A stretch of DNA of 64,000 bases from [Mycoplasma] gypis (GCF_016924775.1 NZ_JAFFTD010000004.1:49704-113703), one strand, 5' to 3'. Shown: positions 11,228-20,858, counted from the stretch's first letter. Notes: generated by a model from the letters alone, not told the origin. A program made the numbers and translations.

Positions 11228-12652
11228 ATGAGTACAAAATACAATGGACCAGTTGATGCTGAGTACGATTTAATCGTTATCGGTGCAGGTCCTGGTGGAT
11301 ATCTAGCGGCAGAAGAAGCTGGAAAACATGGATTAAAAACACTTATTGTTGAAAGACAATACTGAGGTGGAGTTTGTTTAAACGTTGGATGTATTCCAAC
11401 TAAAGCATTACTACACGCAACAGAAGAATACAATAAAGTTGTTAAAAATTCACTAGCTTCATTAGGGGTAAACATTGATTTAAGTTCAGTTAAATTAGAC
11501 TGAGAAAAAATGAATGCTCAAAAAACTGCTACAGTTAATAAATTAACTTCAGGTGTTAAAATGTTAATGAAAGGTAGCAAAGTTGATGCTATTGAAGCAG
11601 AAGCTGAATTTGTAGGAAGTCACGAAGTTAAAGTTGACGGAAAAGTATACCGTGGAAAATACATGATTTACGGTATGGGTTCACACTCAAGAAGACTTTC
11701 ATTGCCAGGATTTGAAGAAGGATATAAATCAGGTAAAGTTGTTACTTCAACAGGATTAATTAACTTCAACAGAGTTCCTGAAAGCCTAGTTATTATCGGT
11801 GGAGGAGTTATTGGTGTTGAATTTGCGCAAGTATTTTCAGCAGTTGGTACAAAAGTAACAATTATTCAAAACTTAGATAGAATTCTATTCAATTTAGACA
11901 AAGATGTTACTGATGAAGTTACAAAACGTCTAAAAATGAACGGTGTTGAATTCTTATTCAACTCAACAACTAAAGCTCTAGAAGGAGATGAAGTTGTTTA
12001 TGAACAAGATGGACAAGAATTAAGAGTTAAAGCCGATGTTGTTCTAAGCGCTATCGGACGTGTTCCAAACACAATGAAATTAGAAGCAACAGGCGTTGAA
12101 TTAGGACAAAGACAAGAAATTAAAGTTAACTCAAAATGCGAAACAAACGTTGAAAATGTTTATGCAATCGGAGACATTACAAACCAAAATATGTTAGCTC
12201 ACGTTGCTTACAAACATGCAGTTATCGCAGTTTATGACATCTTAAGAAAAGAAGGAAAAGTTGAATTAGATATTCACTACAATCCTTTAACAGTTCCAGG
12301 ATGTATTTACACAGATCCAGAAGTTGCATCAGTAGGATTAACTGAAAATGCTGCTAAAGACAAAGGATTAAACTATATGGCAGCTAAATACAGCTTCGGA
12401 TTCGTTGGAAAAGCTATTGCTGCACACCGTGACTATGGATTTGCAAAACTAATCGTTAATAAAGAAGATGGTAAATTATTAGGTGCTGAATTAGTTGGAG
12501 CTAACTCAACAGACATGATTTCAGAAATTGCTATGGCAATGGATCACAACATGACTGTATTCGACGTTGCAAACGTAATTCACCCACACCCAACATTCTC
12601 AGAAATTATTTGAGAAACAGCTCGTCAAGCAGTTCACAAATTAGGAAAATAA
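11228..12652 (+). CDS. pdhD: Dihydrolipoamide dehydrogenase, E3 of pyruvate dehydrogenase
   Basis: E3 reoxidises the lipoyl arm of E2 using FAD and NAD. The 474-aa protein has the FAD-binding GAGPGG, the redox-active disulfide [13 protein letters not shown], the NAD-binding [11 protein letters not shown] (about 177-187), the second FAD motif VYAIGDIT, and the C-terminal HPHPTFSE with the catalytic His-Glu pair. There is no N-terminal lipoyl domain, unlike some mycoplasma E3 proteins. TGA codons are Trp. AAAGGAGA precedes the ATG. It is transcribed away from the other pdh genes and has its own promoter and terminator. Confidence 0.96.
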
Positions 12653-12660
12653 TTGAATAT

Positions 12661-12688
12661 AAAAAGGTGCTCGTGCACCTTTTTTATT
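12661..12688 (+). terminator. Terminator of pdhD
   Basis: Stem AAAAAGGTGC/GCACCTTTTT with loop TCGT and a T run. Confidence 0.85.
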
Positions 12689-12779
12689 TATAAAGATTGA
12701 TTTAATAATCAGTAATAATATGTATTTAAAACACACTTTTACTCATTTTTGAGGTTTTTTAATTATTGTAGTTATCATA

Positions 12780-13784
12780 TCTTAACTGAACCGAGCAGCA
12801 GCTTTAACATAAATTAAGCATTAGTGCAAGAACTGTTTTATTACTGCAAAAATTGCTTAAGGAATTGGGCAATTATATTAAACTTTCTCACGGAAATTTA
12901 GGTAATAAAAATTCTTTAAAATATGATAAAAAGATTTTTTTGGGCATAATGAATCTTTATAAAGAAAATAATAAACGAATATTTGAAAATAAAGACCCTA
13001 CTTTTCAAAAAATGTCACTTTCAATTTTTAAAAAATTTTGCATAAAAGAAGAGTATGTGAATATTCCTTATACTACTTTATTAAAAATATTTGTTGAAAT
13101 GGGCTTTTTTAACTCTTTTTTTAAAAAGAATGCGAAGAATTGCAAAAAGAAACCTGAACAAACAAGAAAATAAAGAATTGGACGAACAAATTATTAAATA
13201 TTTTGAAAGTATAGATAAAAACATTAAAATCCAAAAGAAAAGAATCGAAAGAAGTTGTGAAGGTTTGAATACTAGAGATTTTAGTCAAATAATTGAGGTT
13301 GATGCTTTTTTTGACAGTTTCTTTGGACCTAAAAAAGCGTGATTTATCACGCCGTGAACAGTCTTACAGGCACTATTTTGAGTGTGTTTGTCAGCAATGA
13401 TGAAATCGCACAAGGCTATCTTACGTTACTAAAAAACCTTTTCTAATCTGTCTGATTATTCCAATTAATTTATTCAGATAAAAGAAGAATGTTTTTTGGC
13501 AAAAAAACACCATAACACATCTTTCTGAGGTTTTGAAAGAAAGAGGTGTTCAAGTCATTTCTTTTTCTAATCACACTCACAAACCGAGTGTTGAAATGTC
13601 TTTTTTAACTGTTCAAATGTTTTATCCATCACTTTTTAAACCTTGAAACATTAATTCTATCGAAGACTTTAACAAAAGAAGAGATGAAATAATTCAAGAA
13701 TATAATTCTTACTACGGAAAGAACTGAAAAACAAAAATCAATGTTTTTAGACAAATTGAACCAAAATTTATCATAAAGGGTTAA
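12780..13784 (+). pseudogene. Degenerate IS1202-like DDE transposase
   Basis: Stops and frameshifts break what was one transposase. Pieces in order are: a decayed helix-turn-helix (about 12785-12850); KLSHGNLGNKN and YTTLLKIFVEMGFF (12853-13173); IEVDAFFDSFFGPKKA (to 13342), matching the first catalytic Asp block; SLTGTILSVFVSNDEIAQGYLTLLKN in another frame (about 13351-13444); DKRRMFFGKKTP (about 13475-13513), matching the second Asp block; and HKPSVEMSF...NINSIEDFNKRR (about 13510-13784), matching the Glu block and tail. This order fits IS1202/ISNCY-type transposases. No terminal inverted repeats were identified. Confidence 0.7.
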
Positions 13785-13817
13785 GAATTTCAAGCTTAAA
13801 TTCCAGGTAATAAACAA

Positions 13818-14012
13818 TTGAATCAATTAGAAGTTTTCGTTATTTATACTGATCTAGATATAAGCAACAAATATGCATTCAATGTTTTGAAAATCATTAA
13901 TAAGTCTCATAGCATAAACAAATTACTTTTTGAAAAATTAGCAAAAAGAAAAGCCTCACTAAGTGAAGCTAAGTATAATGATTTGTTTATTTTTATAAGT
14001 GAGTTAAAGTAA
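13818..14012 (+). CDS. Short hypothetical ORF, probably a gene remnant
   Basis: A 64-codon ORF starting with TTG, in the decayed region after the transposase remnant. It encodes a helical, Lys-rich sequence (NVLKIINKSHSINKLLFEKL) with no recognised domain, signal or membrane segment. There is no clear Shine-Dalgarno. It may be the end of a lost cargo gene. Low confidence that it is expressed. Confidence 0.25.
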   Translation: MNQLEVFVIYTDLDISNKYAFNVLKIINKSHSINKLLFEKLAKRKASLSEAKYNDLFIFISELK

Positions 14013-14039
14013 ATGACCAAATTCTTCGATAAAATTTAA

Positions 14040-14420
14040 TTATACAAAGGTTTTTGTTCAATAACTTTGAGAAACTATTAAATCGTACTTTTTAAAAAAA
14101 CTCATCATTGATTTTTTTAGCATTTCTTCAGCTAGTGCTAAATATTTTTGTATATTTTTTTCTAATGATCTTATTACAAAATCCTTTAAGTATTTTTCAA
14201 ATGATTCTTTTGTTGTAATCACATTAAATAACAACGGAACAAGAATGTAGCTGTCTTCTAAAACATCGAGATTAAATTTAAATAATTCTCTTGCTTCGAC
14301 ATTTGCAATTTCTTATAAATTATCTTTTTTTTGTTTATTCTTTTGAAAATTTTGAAATTACTGTTAAACAGTGTTGGTTTAGATAAAATATCAAAAAAAC
14401 GTTAATTATAATGATTTTTA
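14040..14420 (-). pseudogene. Unidentified minus-strand gene remnant
   Basis: On the minus strand about 90 codons (EARELFKFNLDVLED to SQSYWTKTFV, stop at 14040) are open with a TGA-encoded Trp and protein-like composition, but they have no start codon. An upstream stretch with SKPTLFNSNFKIFK in a shifted frame looks like its 5' continuation. I read this as a frameshifted remnant of a soluble helical protein; the family is unknown. Confidence 0.35.
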
Positions 14421-14493
14421 CCATGAATTTATTATTTTTTATAGTTTGTGTATATAAATTTATATCTTGAATAATTAACTTTATTTAAAATAC

Positions 14494-14519
14494 AAAAAAA
14501 GTTGGCAATAAGCCAACTT
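14494..14519 (-). terminator. Terminator of the E2/lipoyl operon
   Basis: Stem AGTTGGC/GCCAACT, loop AATAA, with a T run on the minus strand, about 22 bp beyond the lipoyl-protein stop. Confidence 0.85.
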
Positions 14520-14541
14520 ATATAATCGAAAAAAGTTTTTA

Positions 14542-14775
14542 TTATTGTTCGATGTAGAAAATTTCTTCTCCAACAGTAATTTCTTGTCCTGCTGAGATTA
14601 GAACTTTAGCGATTTTTCCTGTAACTGGTGCAGGAATTTCAGCTGTCATTTTATCTGTTTCTACTGAGAATAGGTTGTCACCTTCTTTAACCATATCTCC
14701 TTCCTTAACGAAAACTTCAGATACTGTTCCTTCGTGTAATCCTTCTCCGATATCTGTAAATTGCATTTTAAACAT
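14542..14775 (-). CDS. Stand-alone lipoyl domain protein of the PDH complex
   Basis: A 77-aa protein that is just one biotinyl/lipoyl domain. The lipoylated lysine is in ETDKM (about residue 42), inside the usual hammerhead with VKEGDMVKEGD before it and ISAGQEITVGE after it. In most PDH complexes this domain is the N terminus of E2. Here it is a separate ORF placed downstream of the E2 catalytic ORF, with 2 bp between stop and start. It would act as a free swinging-arm carrier between E1, E2 and E3, like glycine-cleavage H protein in principle. Confidence 0.88.
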   Translation of the reverse strand: MFKMQFTDIGEGLHEGTVSEVFVKEGDMVKEGDNLFSVETDKMTAEIPAPVTGKIAKVLISAGQEITVGEEIFYIEQ

Positions 14776-14777
14776 AA

Positions 14778-15509
14778 TTATAATTCTCCTAATACTTCTG
14801 GTTTTTCTAATAATTCTTTAACTCTTCAGTTAAATCTTCCCATATCTCCACCATCTACTCAACGGTGATCAGCTGCGATTGTTAAGAATAATGATTTACC
14901 TTTAGAAATTTCTTTATTTCTAACAATAACATCATCAATAATAGCCCCTGTTGCTAAGATAGCAATTTCAGGGTAGTTCATGATAGGTGTTCCATATAGA
15001 GCACCAACTGTTCCTACGTTTGTAATTGTAAAGCAAGCACCTTGCATATCTGACATTTTTAATTTTCTATCTCTAGCTAACCCTGCTAAACGAATAATTT
15101 CGTTTTGAATTTCAACGATGCTTAGTTTTTCAGCGTTTTTAATGACTGGAACAACTAGTCCGAAAGGTGTATCAACAGCAATACCAATGTTTAATTCACC
15201 TGGGAATTTAACAACTCCATTTTCTTCATCAATTTTAGCTGAAAACATTCTTTCTTCTGATAAAGCGATTGTAACAGCTTTAACAATAAATGATAAGAAA
15301 GTTAGTTTTGTTCCTGTGCGTTGTGCAACTTCATCTTTAACAGCTGCACGGTAGTTTCATAAGTCTGTAGCATCAACTTTAGTTACTAGTGAACTATATG
15401 CCACATGGTCCATTGCATTTTTTAAGTTTTTAGCAATAGCTTTACGGATAGGAGCTAATTTTTCTTCTTTAGCTTCTAAAGGTTGTACTTTAACAATTTC
15501 TTGGCTCAT
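14778..15509 (-). CDS. pdhC: Dihydrolipoamide acetyltransferase (E2), catalytic domain only
   Basis: A 243-aa acyltransferase. It starts at the region preceding the 2-oxoacid dehydrogenase catalytic domain (LAPIRKAIAKNLKNAM) and ends with the active-site motif DHRWVDGGD (catalytic His and Asp). GELNIGIAVDTPFGLVVPVIKNA is the usual CoA-site strand. No lipoyl domain and no clear peripheral-subunit-binding domain are present in this ORF; a full-length E2 would be 400 aa or more. TGA codons are Trp. The start overlaps the stop of the upstream 71-aa ORF (ATAATG), and the lipoyl ORF follows after 2 bp. Confidence 0.9.
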
Positions 15510-15724
15510 TATTTTTGTTCTTCTTTCTTTTGTTTTCTTTCTAAAATAGCTCTTTCACGTGGTGTAAGTTCTGCATTTGCAGAGCAAGCACTTTTTTCGC
15601 ATTTTTTAGTTTTTTTAGATGCGAATTGTGAAAAATCTAATAGGTCATTTGAAACAGATAGTTGCCCAACAACTGCTGGAGCTCCTTCTTCTTCAACTGC
15701 AGGTTTTTTTATGTCTTCTGCCAT
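15509..15724 (-). CDS. Small linker-like protein at the head of the E2 operon
   Basis: A 71-aa protein. Residues 9-28 (VEEEGAPAVVGQLSVSNDLL) resemble the Ala/Pro-rich linker plus VGxLxVSDxL stretch seen between the lipoyl and binding domains of mycoplasma E2. The rest is basic, with two cysteines (KCEKSAC) and a Lys-rich end. It overlaps the E2 catalytic start, and a perfect AAGGAGG precedes its ATG, so it is certainly translated. It may be the detached linker of a split E2 or a tether for E1/E3. The function is unproven. Confidence 0.7.
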   Translation of the reverse strand: MAEDIKKPAVEEEGAPAVVGQLSVSNDLLDFSQFASKKTKKCEKSACSANAELTPRERAILERKQKKEEQK

Positions 15725-15824
15725 AATAAAGCCTCCTTTTTGATTTTTGATTTCTTTAATTTTAAACCATCATCAAGTTTATCTCAATGATAAATAATAT
15801 ATATGTAATATTATAAAGCAAAAG

Positions 15825-15857
15825 AAAAAACCCAACAAAAAAAGTTGGATTTTTTTA
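15825..15857 (-). terminator. Terminator between pdhB and the E2 operon
   Basis: Stem CCAAC/GTTGG with A/T-rich extension and a minus-strand T run. It lies 30 bp beyond the pdhB stop and separates pdhAB from the E2 genes. Confidence 0.8.
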
Positions 15858-15886
15858 TAAAAAATAGGTATTTATTAGATTTTTTA

Positions 15887-16885
15887 TTAAGCTTCTAATA
15901 ATTCTTGAATTTTGTCAGCAATTTTTTCTTTATCAACCATGAATTGTGGTTCTAGAGCTGGTAAAGGAATTGTAACGTCTGGTCCAGCTAGACGAACTGG
16001 TTTGTATGTTAAGTAGTCAAATGCTTCTTGAGTTACACGTGTAACAACTTCTGAAGCAACTGAGAATGATTGAACAGATTCTGAAACAACAAGTAGTTTT
16101 CCTGTTTTCTTAACTGATTCAACGATTGTTTTTGTGTCTAATGGTTTTAAAGTTCTTAAGTCGATTAATTCAACTGAAGCTTCAACACCCTTTTCACGTA
16201 GTTCTTTAAGAGCAGCAACTGTTTCGTGAACCATGTGTCCGTATGTTACAACTGTTAAGTCTTCACCTGGAATAACAACGTTAGCTTTTCCAATTTCAAC
16301 TTTGTAGTATCCTGCTGGAATTTCTTGTTTGAATGCACGGTAGTCACGTTTGTGTTCTAAGAATACAACTGGATCTGGGTGTTCGATTGCAGCAATCATT
16401 AGTCCTTTTGTATCATATGGTGTAGATGGCATAACTACTGTTAGACCTGGGATGTGTGAGTAGATAGCTTCGATTGATTCTGAGTGGTGTTCTAGAGCTT
16501 TAACTCCTCCTCCACAAGGCATTCTGAATACGGCTGGTACATGGTATTTTCCACGTGTTCTGTTTCTCATACGAGCAGCATTTGTACAGATTTGTGCTAA
16601 TGCGTAGAATGAGAATCCTGAGAATTGCATTTCAACAACTGGTTTTAGACCTGCAATAGCAGCTCCAATAGCTGATCCAGCGATAGCTGATTCTGAAATT
16701 GGTGAGTCTCAAACTCTATCTTCACCAAAAGCTTTTTGTAGACCTTCTGTAGCACGGAAAACTCCACCTTCAAATCCTGAGTCTTCTCCGTATAATACAA
16801 CTGATTTATCTTTTTCCATCATTACATGTAGGGCGTCATTTAAAGCACCAATGTTATTAACTGAAATTAATTTTTTGTCTTCCAT
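15887..16885 (-). CDS. pdhB: Pyruvate dehydrogenase E1 component, beta subunit
   Basis: With PdhA it forms the E1 that decarboxylates pyruvate using thiamine pyrophosphate. The 332-aa protein has the usual E1-beta blocks: VVLYGEDSGFEGGVFRAT near the N terminus (Glu of the cofactor site), ISESAIAGSAIGAA, RMPCGGG, and the C-terminal RLAGPDVTIPLPALE. One TGA is Trp. It lies 39 bp after pdhA on the same strand, preceded by AAAAGG. The length is normal for the family. Confidence 0.96.
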
Positions 16886-16924
16886 AATTTAACCTTTTAA
16901 AATATTTAAACAATTGTTAAACAA

Positions 16925-18019
16925 TTATTTAGCGTATTTTTTCCCTTCTTCTTTTTGTTGTAATAATTCTTCAGGTAATTCAGCGTATGTGTGTTTGAAG
17001 ATATCTTCGTATCCTTCTTTTGATAGGTCTGCTGTTGATTCTTCGTAAGCTGCTTTAGCTTCTGCTAATGCATCGTCTCACATTTTTTCTTTTTCTTCAG
17101 CTGTTAAATAACCATTGTCGAATAGGTATTTTTCAATACGGTGCATTGGTTCTCATTTTTCGTGTTCTTTTTCTTCTTCTGCTGAACGGTAGATACGTGG
17201 GTTATCTGATGTTGTATGTTGTCCTTGACGTCATGTAACGAATTCAACTAATGCTGGTCCGTTTCCTTGTCTGATGTATTCAGCAACTTCTTTAGCAACT
17301 TCGTATGAAGCTAGTAAATCGTTTCCATCAACACGTAGACCTGGCATTCCGTATGAAAATGCTCTTTGTGATAGTGTGTCAACGATGTAGCTGTTTCTTT
17401 CAGGAACTGAAATAGCTCATTGGTTGTTTGCGATTGAGAAGAACACTGGTAGGTGACGAACAGCTGCTAAGTTTAGCCCTTCGTGGAATTCACCTTCGTT
17501 TGTTCCACCATTTCCGATTGTAGTGAATGCAATCACATCTTTTTTACCTTGTTGTTTTAGTGCGTAAGCAACTCCGGCTGCCATTGAGATTTGTGATGCA
17601 ATAACAACTTGCATTGGTAATGAATTAACATCGTCAGCGAAACGTGAACCTTGTTCTGTTCCTCTTCAGTAGTTAAACATATCTTTCATTTTTACACCGT
17701 GTGATAATAATGTTGCTAAAACACGGTAGTGAGGAACGAATCAGTCTGATTTTTTCATAACAGCACCTAATGCTGATAAGAAAGCTTCTTCTCCTAAGTT
17801 TGGAGCAAATGTTCCTAAACGTCCTGTTTTTTGTAATTGTAATGCATAAGTATCTCATTGACGAGATTTAACCATGAAATTATACATTGATAATAATTCT
17901 TCTTTAGAAGCTGATGGTTTGTAGCTTTTATCGATTAAGTTTCCATCGATGTCTAATAGACGAATCATTTCGTTTTTATCTGACATAACTTTGCCAGCTT
18001 TAATATATTTGAAACTCAT
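16925..18019 (-). CDS. pdhA: Pyruvate dehydrogenase E1 component, alpha subunit
   Basis: The thiamine-pyrophosphate-binding subunit of pyruvate dehydrogenase. The 364-aa protein shows HYRVLATLLSHGV, the cofactor motif GNGGTNEGEFHEGLNLAAV...NNQWAIS, and RVDGNDLLASYEV. The region usually containing the phosphorylatable loop reads WRQGQHTTSDNP. Many TGA codons are Trp, which makes the gene look broken under the standard code. The ATG at 18019 follows AAAGGA; an in-frame ATG at codon 12 is less well placed. It is the first gene of pdhAB. Confidence 0.95.
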
Positions 18020-18059
18020 TTACTTTTCCTTTCATTTCTTTTGCAAATAATGCAATTAA

Positions 18060-18065
18060 ATTATA
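18060..18065 (-). promoter_or_regulatory. -10 element of the pdhAB promoter
   Basis: TATAAT on the minus strand, about 40 bp upstream of the pdhA start and preceded by long T/A tracts. Confidence 0.55.
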
Positions 18066-18216
18066 AAATAAAAAAAATAAAAAAAATTTTTATTCTTGAA
18101 AAAATACAAAAAATTGTTAATAAATACAAAAAACTTATTTTTTTGGTACTTACACAATAAAAATAGCGAAATATAATAATTATAAAAAATATATAGATTT
18201 GATATATAACGTAATA

Positions 18217-18405
18217 ATGAAATTTAAGAAAAAAATTAAAATTTACAAATTCAATAAAAAACCGTTATATTTTTCATTTTTGCAAAATTTTGATAATCGT
18301 TTGTTTTTTTGATTCAAAATATATTCTAAATTCATTATTTGGATGTTAATGTGGATAATATTATTACAATTAACTTTAAAAATATTAGCAATTTTGATTT
18401 TTTAG
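18217..18405 (+). CDS. Possible small basic membrane protein
   Basis: A 62-codon ORF using both TGA and TGG for Trp. The N terminus is strongly basic (KKKIKIYKFNKK). The C-terminal 25 residues are hydrophobic (IIWMLMWIILLQLTLKILA), so it would be a single-pass membrane peptide with the basic end inside. The stop codon abuts a compact GC-bearing terminator, and a TATAAT-like box lies near 18170. No Shine-Dalgarno is visible. In DNA this AT-rich a chance ORF is possible. Confidence 0.4.
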
Positions 18406-18426
18406 CATTGAGGGCAATGCTTTTTT
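18405..18426 (+). terminator. Compact terminator with no known upstream gene
   Basis: Stem GCATTG/CAATGC, loop AGGG, then TTTTTT. It begins at the stop codon of the 62-codon ORF and indicates a short plus-strand transcript in this gap. Confidence 0.75.
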
Positions 18427-18475
18427 AGTTCATTTATTCTCTTTAGTCTAACTCTTCCTATTTAATATAATAGAA

Positions 18476-18481
18476 TATTTA
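18476..18481 (+). promoter_or_regulatory. -10 element of the pta-ackA promoter
   Basis: TATAAT about 160 bp before the pta start, implying an untranslated leader of about 150 nt. Confidence 0.5.
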
Positions 18482-18640
18482 AACAAACATATATTTATAT
18501 AAAAAGCTCTAAAAATTAACTATTAGTGTTTTATTAATTAACAAAAATAACCAAAAAGATAAAAAAAATCATTTTTGTCTTAAAATTTTATTATTAATAA
18601 ATTTATTACTAATTTTAAAAAATCTATTCGGAGGAGAAAA

Positions 18641-19612
18641 ATGTCAAAATTTAGTGAATACATTAACTCTCTAATCAAAGCAAAAGCTGCTGAAAAAGTT
18701 TTAAGCGTGCTTTTCATTGACGGAGATGACCAAAGAGCCAGAGAAGCGGCTAAATATTTAAAAGAAAATAACTTAGCAAAACCAGTTATGTTATTAGAAA
18801 ACGAAAGCCAAGTAGTTAATGATGGTTTAGAAAATATCATCATGACACAAGTTGAAGATCAAATTGAAAAATATGCTCAAGAACTTGTTGTTATCCGTAA
18901 AGGTAAAGAAGATTTAGAAACATGTCGTAAAAATCTTCACACACGTCCTTTCTTCGGAGCAATGATGATTAGAACAAAAGATATCGATTCAGCAGTTGGT
19001 GGATTAATCTACTCAACAGCAGATATCTTAAGAGCATCATTCAAATGTATCGGAGCAAAACCAGGAATTAAAACAATTTCATCAGTTATTGTTATGCATA
19101 AAGATGATGAAAGATTCATTTTTACAGATCCTTCAACAGTTGAAAAACCAACAGCTGAACAACTTGTTGATATTGCTAAAAATGCTCAAGACTTTGCAAG
19201 AACAATGCAAATGAATGATTTAGCAGGTTTCTTAACATATTCAACAAACGGATCAGGAAAAGGTGAAAACCCTGAATTAGTTCGTTCAGCAGTTAAAATG
19301 GCTTTAGAAGCTGGAGTTAATATGATTCCAGGGGAAATGCAATTTGATGCTGCATATGATTTAGGTGTAAGAGAACACAAATTTAAAGGTGCGCCATTAG
19401 ACCCATTAGGAATCTTTGTATTCCCTAACTTAGAAAGCTGTAACATTGGATGCAAAATTGCACAACGTTTAGGAAAATATGGAGCTGTTGGAGCAATCAT
19501 CCAAGGAGTTAATGGAGCTATTAATGACTTTAGCCGTGGAGCTACAGTTCAAGACGTTATTGATGTTACATCAATTACAGTATTAAAAGGATACGAATTT
19601 TTAAACAAATAG
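18641..19612 (+). CDS. pta: Phosphate acetyltransferase
   Basis: Pta converts acetyl-CoA and phosphate to acetyl phosphate and takes the product of pyruvate dehydrogenase. The 323-aa length is that of the short Pta type. Conserved blocks include VVIRKGKEDLETC, RPFFGAMMIRTKDIDSAVGG, SSVIVMHKDD, LAGFLTYSTNGSGKGENPE and FPNLESCNIGCKIAQRLG near the C terminus, which covers the CoA/phosphate site. No TGA Trp is needed. GGAGGAG precedes the ATG. ackA begins 13 bp downstream, so the two form the ATP-yielding acetate operon. Confidence 0.95.
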   Translation: MSKFSEYINSLIKAKAAEKVLSVLFIDGDDQRAREAAKYLKENNLAKPVMLLENESQVVNDGLENIIMTQVEDQIEKYAQELVVIRKGKEDLETCRKNLHTRPFFGAMMIRTKDIDSAVGGLIYSTADILRASFKCIGAKPGIKTISSVIVMHKDDERFIFTDPSTVEKPTAEQLVDIAKNAQDFARTMQMNDLAGFLTYSTNGSGKGENPELVRSAVKMALEAGVNMIPGEMQFDAAYDLGVREHKFKGAPLDPLGIFVFPNLESCNIGCKIAQRLGKYGAVGAIIQGVNGAINDFSRGATVQDVIDVTSITVLKGYEFLNK

Positions 19613-19625
19613 TAAAAGGTGGATA

Positions 19626-20810
19626 ATGAAAAAAATCTTAGTTGTTAACGCAGGATCATCTTCATTAAAATGAGCATTTTATTCACAAGCAAAATTAGAA
19701 TTAGTTGCTAGTGGATTATGTGAAAGAATTACAATCGAAGGTGGAAATATTATTACAAAATTCAACGGATCTAAATTTGAAGACAAAGTTGAATTACCAA
19801 ATCACGAAATTGCTGTAGAAAACTTATTAAAAATCTGAGTAAGATACGGAATTATCAAATCATTAGATGAAGTTGTGGCTATTGGGTTTAGAACACCTCT
19901 TTCAGGTCACAAATACTTAACACCAGTATTCTATGATGAAGATGTTAAGAAAAGTATTGAAGAAGCTGCTAAGTTTATTCCTTTACATGCTCCTGCAACA
20001 CTTTCAGCAGTTTCAGCATTTGAACACAAATTACCAAACGTTAAAAAAATTATTTGTCAAGATACAGCATTCCACGTAACTATTCCAAAAATTAACTCAA
20101 CATTCGCAATTAATCAAGAATGAGCAGAAAAATACCACATTTACAAATTTGGTTACCATGGATTAAGTCATGACTATATTAATGACAAAATGAAAAAAGT
20201 TTTAGGTAAAAGCAAAAACAATATCGTTATTGCTCACTTAGGATCAGGTTCATCAGTTTGTGCCGTTAAAGATTCTAAATCATTAGATATCTCAGTTGGG
20301 TTTAGTTCTTTAGATGGATTAATGATGGGAACAAGATGTGGAGCAGTTGATCCCGGAATTAACGATTACCTAGTAAGAGTTGAAGGACACGACATTGATG
20401 AAGTATTCAACATGATGGTTAAACAATCAGGACTTTTAGGAGTTAGTGGAATTTCAAACGATATCCGTGACTTACATGCTGTTTCTGATACAAACCCAAA
20501 AGCAAAATTTGCAGTTGATCTATTTTGTTCAAAAGTTGTTGACTATATCGCTCAATATATTAACAAAATCGGTAAACCAATCGATGCCATTGTATTTACA
20601 GCTGGAATTGGTGAAAACGATGAAATCGTTAGAGATGAAGTAATTAAAGGTCTAAAATATTTCGGAGTTAAACTTTCAGAAAAAGCAAACTTAGAAAAAT
20701 ATGACGATTACAAAGTAATTTCATCAAAAGCATCAACAATACCAGTATATAAAATGAGAACAAACGAAGAATTAGTTATTGCTCGTTATGTTAAAGATAT
20801 GGTTAAATAA
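19626..20810 (+). CDS. ackA: Acetate kinase
   Basis: AckA makes ATP and acetate from acetyl phosphate. The 394-aa protein keeps most active-site residues of the family: NAGSSSLKW (Asn7), the nucleophile-site Asp in QDTAFHVT, His in GYHGLSHDY, Arg in MMGTRCGAVDPG, and the C-terminal TNEELVIAR (Glu). The motif usually reading GHRVVHGG is GFRTPLSG; the Arg is kept but the His and Gly pair are not. PLHNP reads PLHAP. TGA codons are Trp. AAAGGTGG precedes the ATG, 13 bp after pta. Confidence 0.93.
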
Positions 20811-20821
20811 TAATTAAAAAT

Positions 20822-20858
20822 GCAACCTTAATTACTCAAATAGTAATTGAGGTTTTTT
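20822..20858 (+). terminator. Terminator of pta-ackA
   Basis: Long stem built from AACCTTAATTACT and AGTAATTGAGGTT, loop CAAAT, then a T run. Confidence 0.85.

Larger units (their letters stand above)
12690..14493. other. Decayed accessory region between pdhD and the E2 genes
   Basis: About 1.8 kb without an intact gene. It holds the IS1202-like transposase remnant, a 64-codon ORF and a minus-strand remnant. The remaining DNA is AT-rich with no tRNA, promoter or repeat that I can support. It separates pdhD from the other pdh genes. Confidence 0.6.
18066..18640. other. Intergenic region between pdhA and pta
   Basis: About 575 bp of very AT-rich DNA between divergent genes. It holds the pdhA promoter side, a 62-codon membrane-type ORF (18217-18405) with a terminator at its stop, and the pta promoter (18476) with a leader of about 150 nt. 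I see no tRNA or repeat. Confidence 0.6.
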
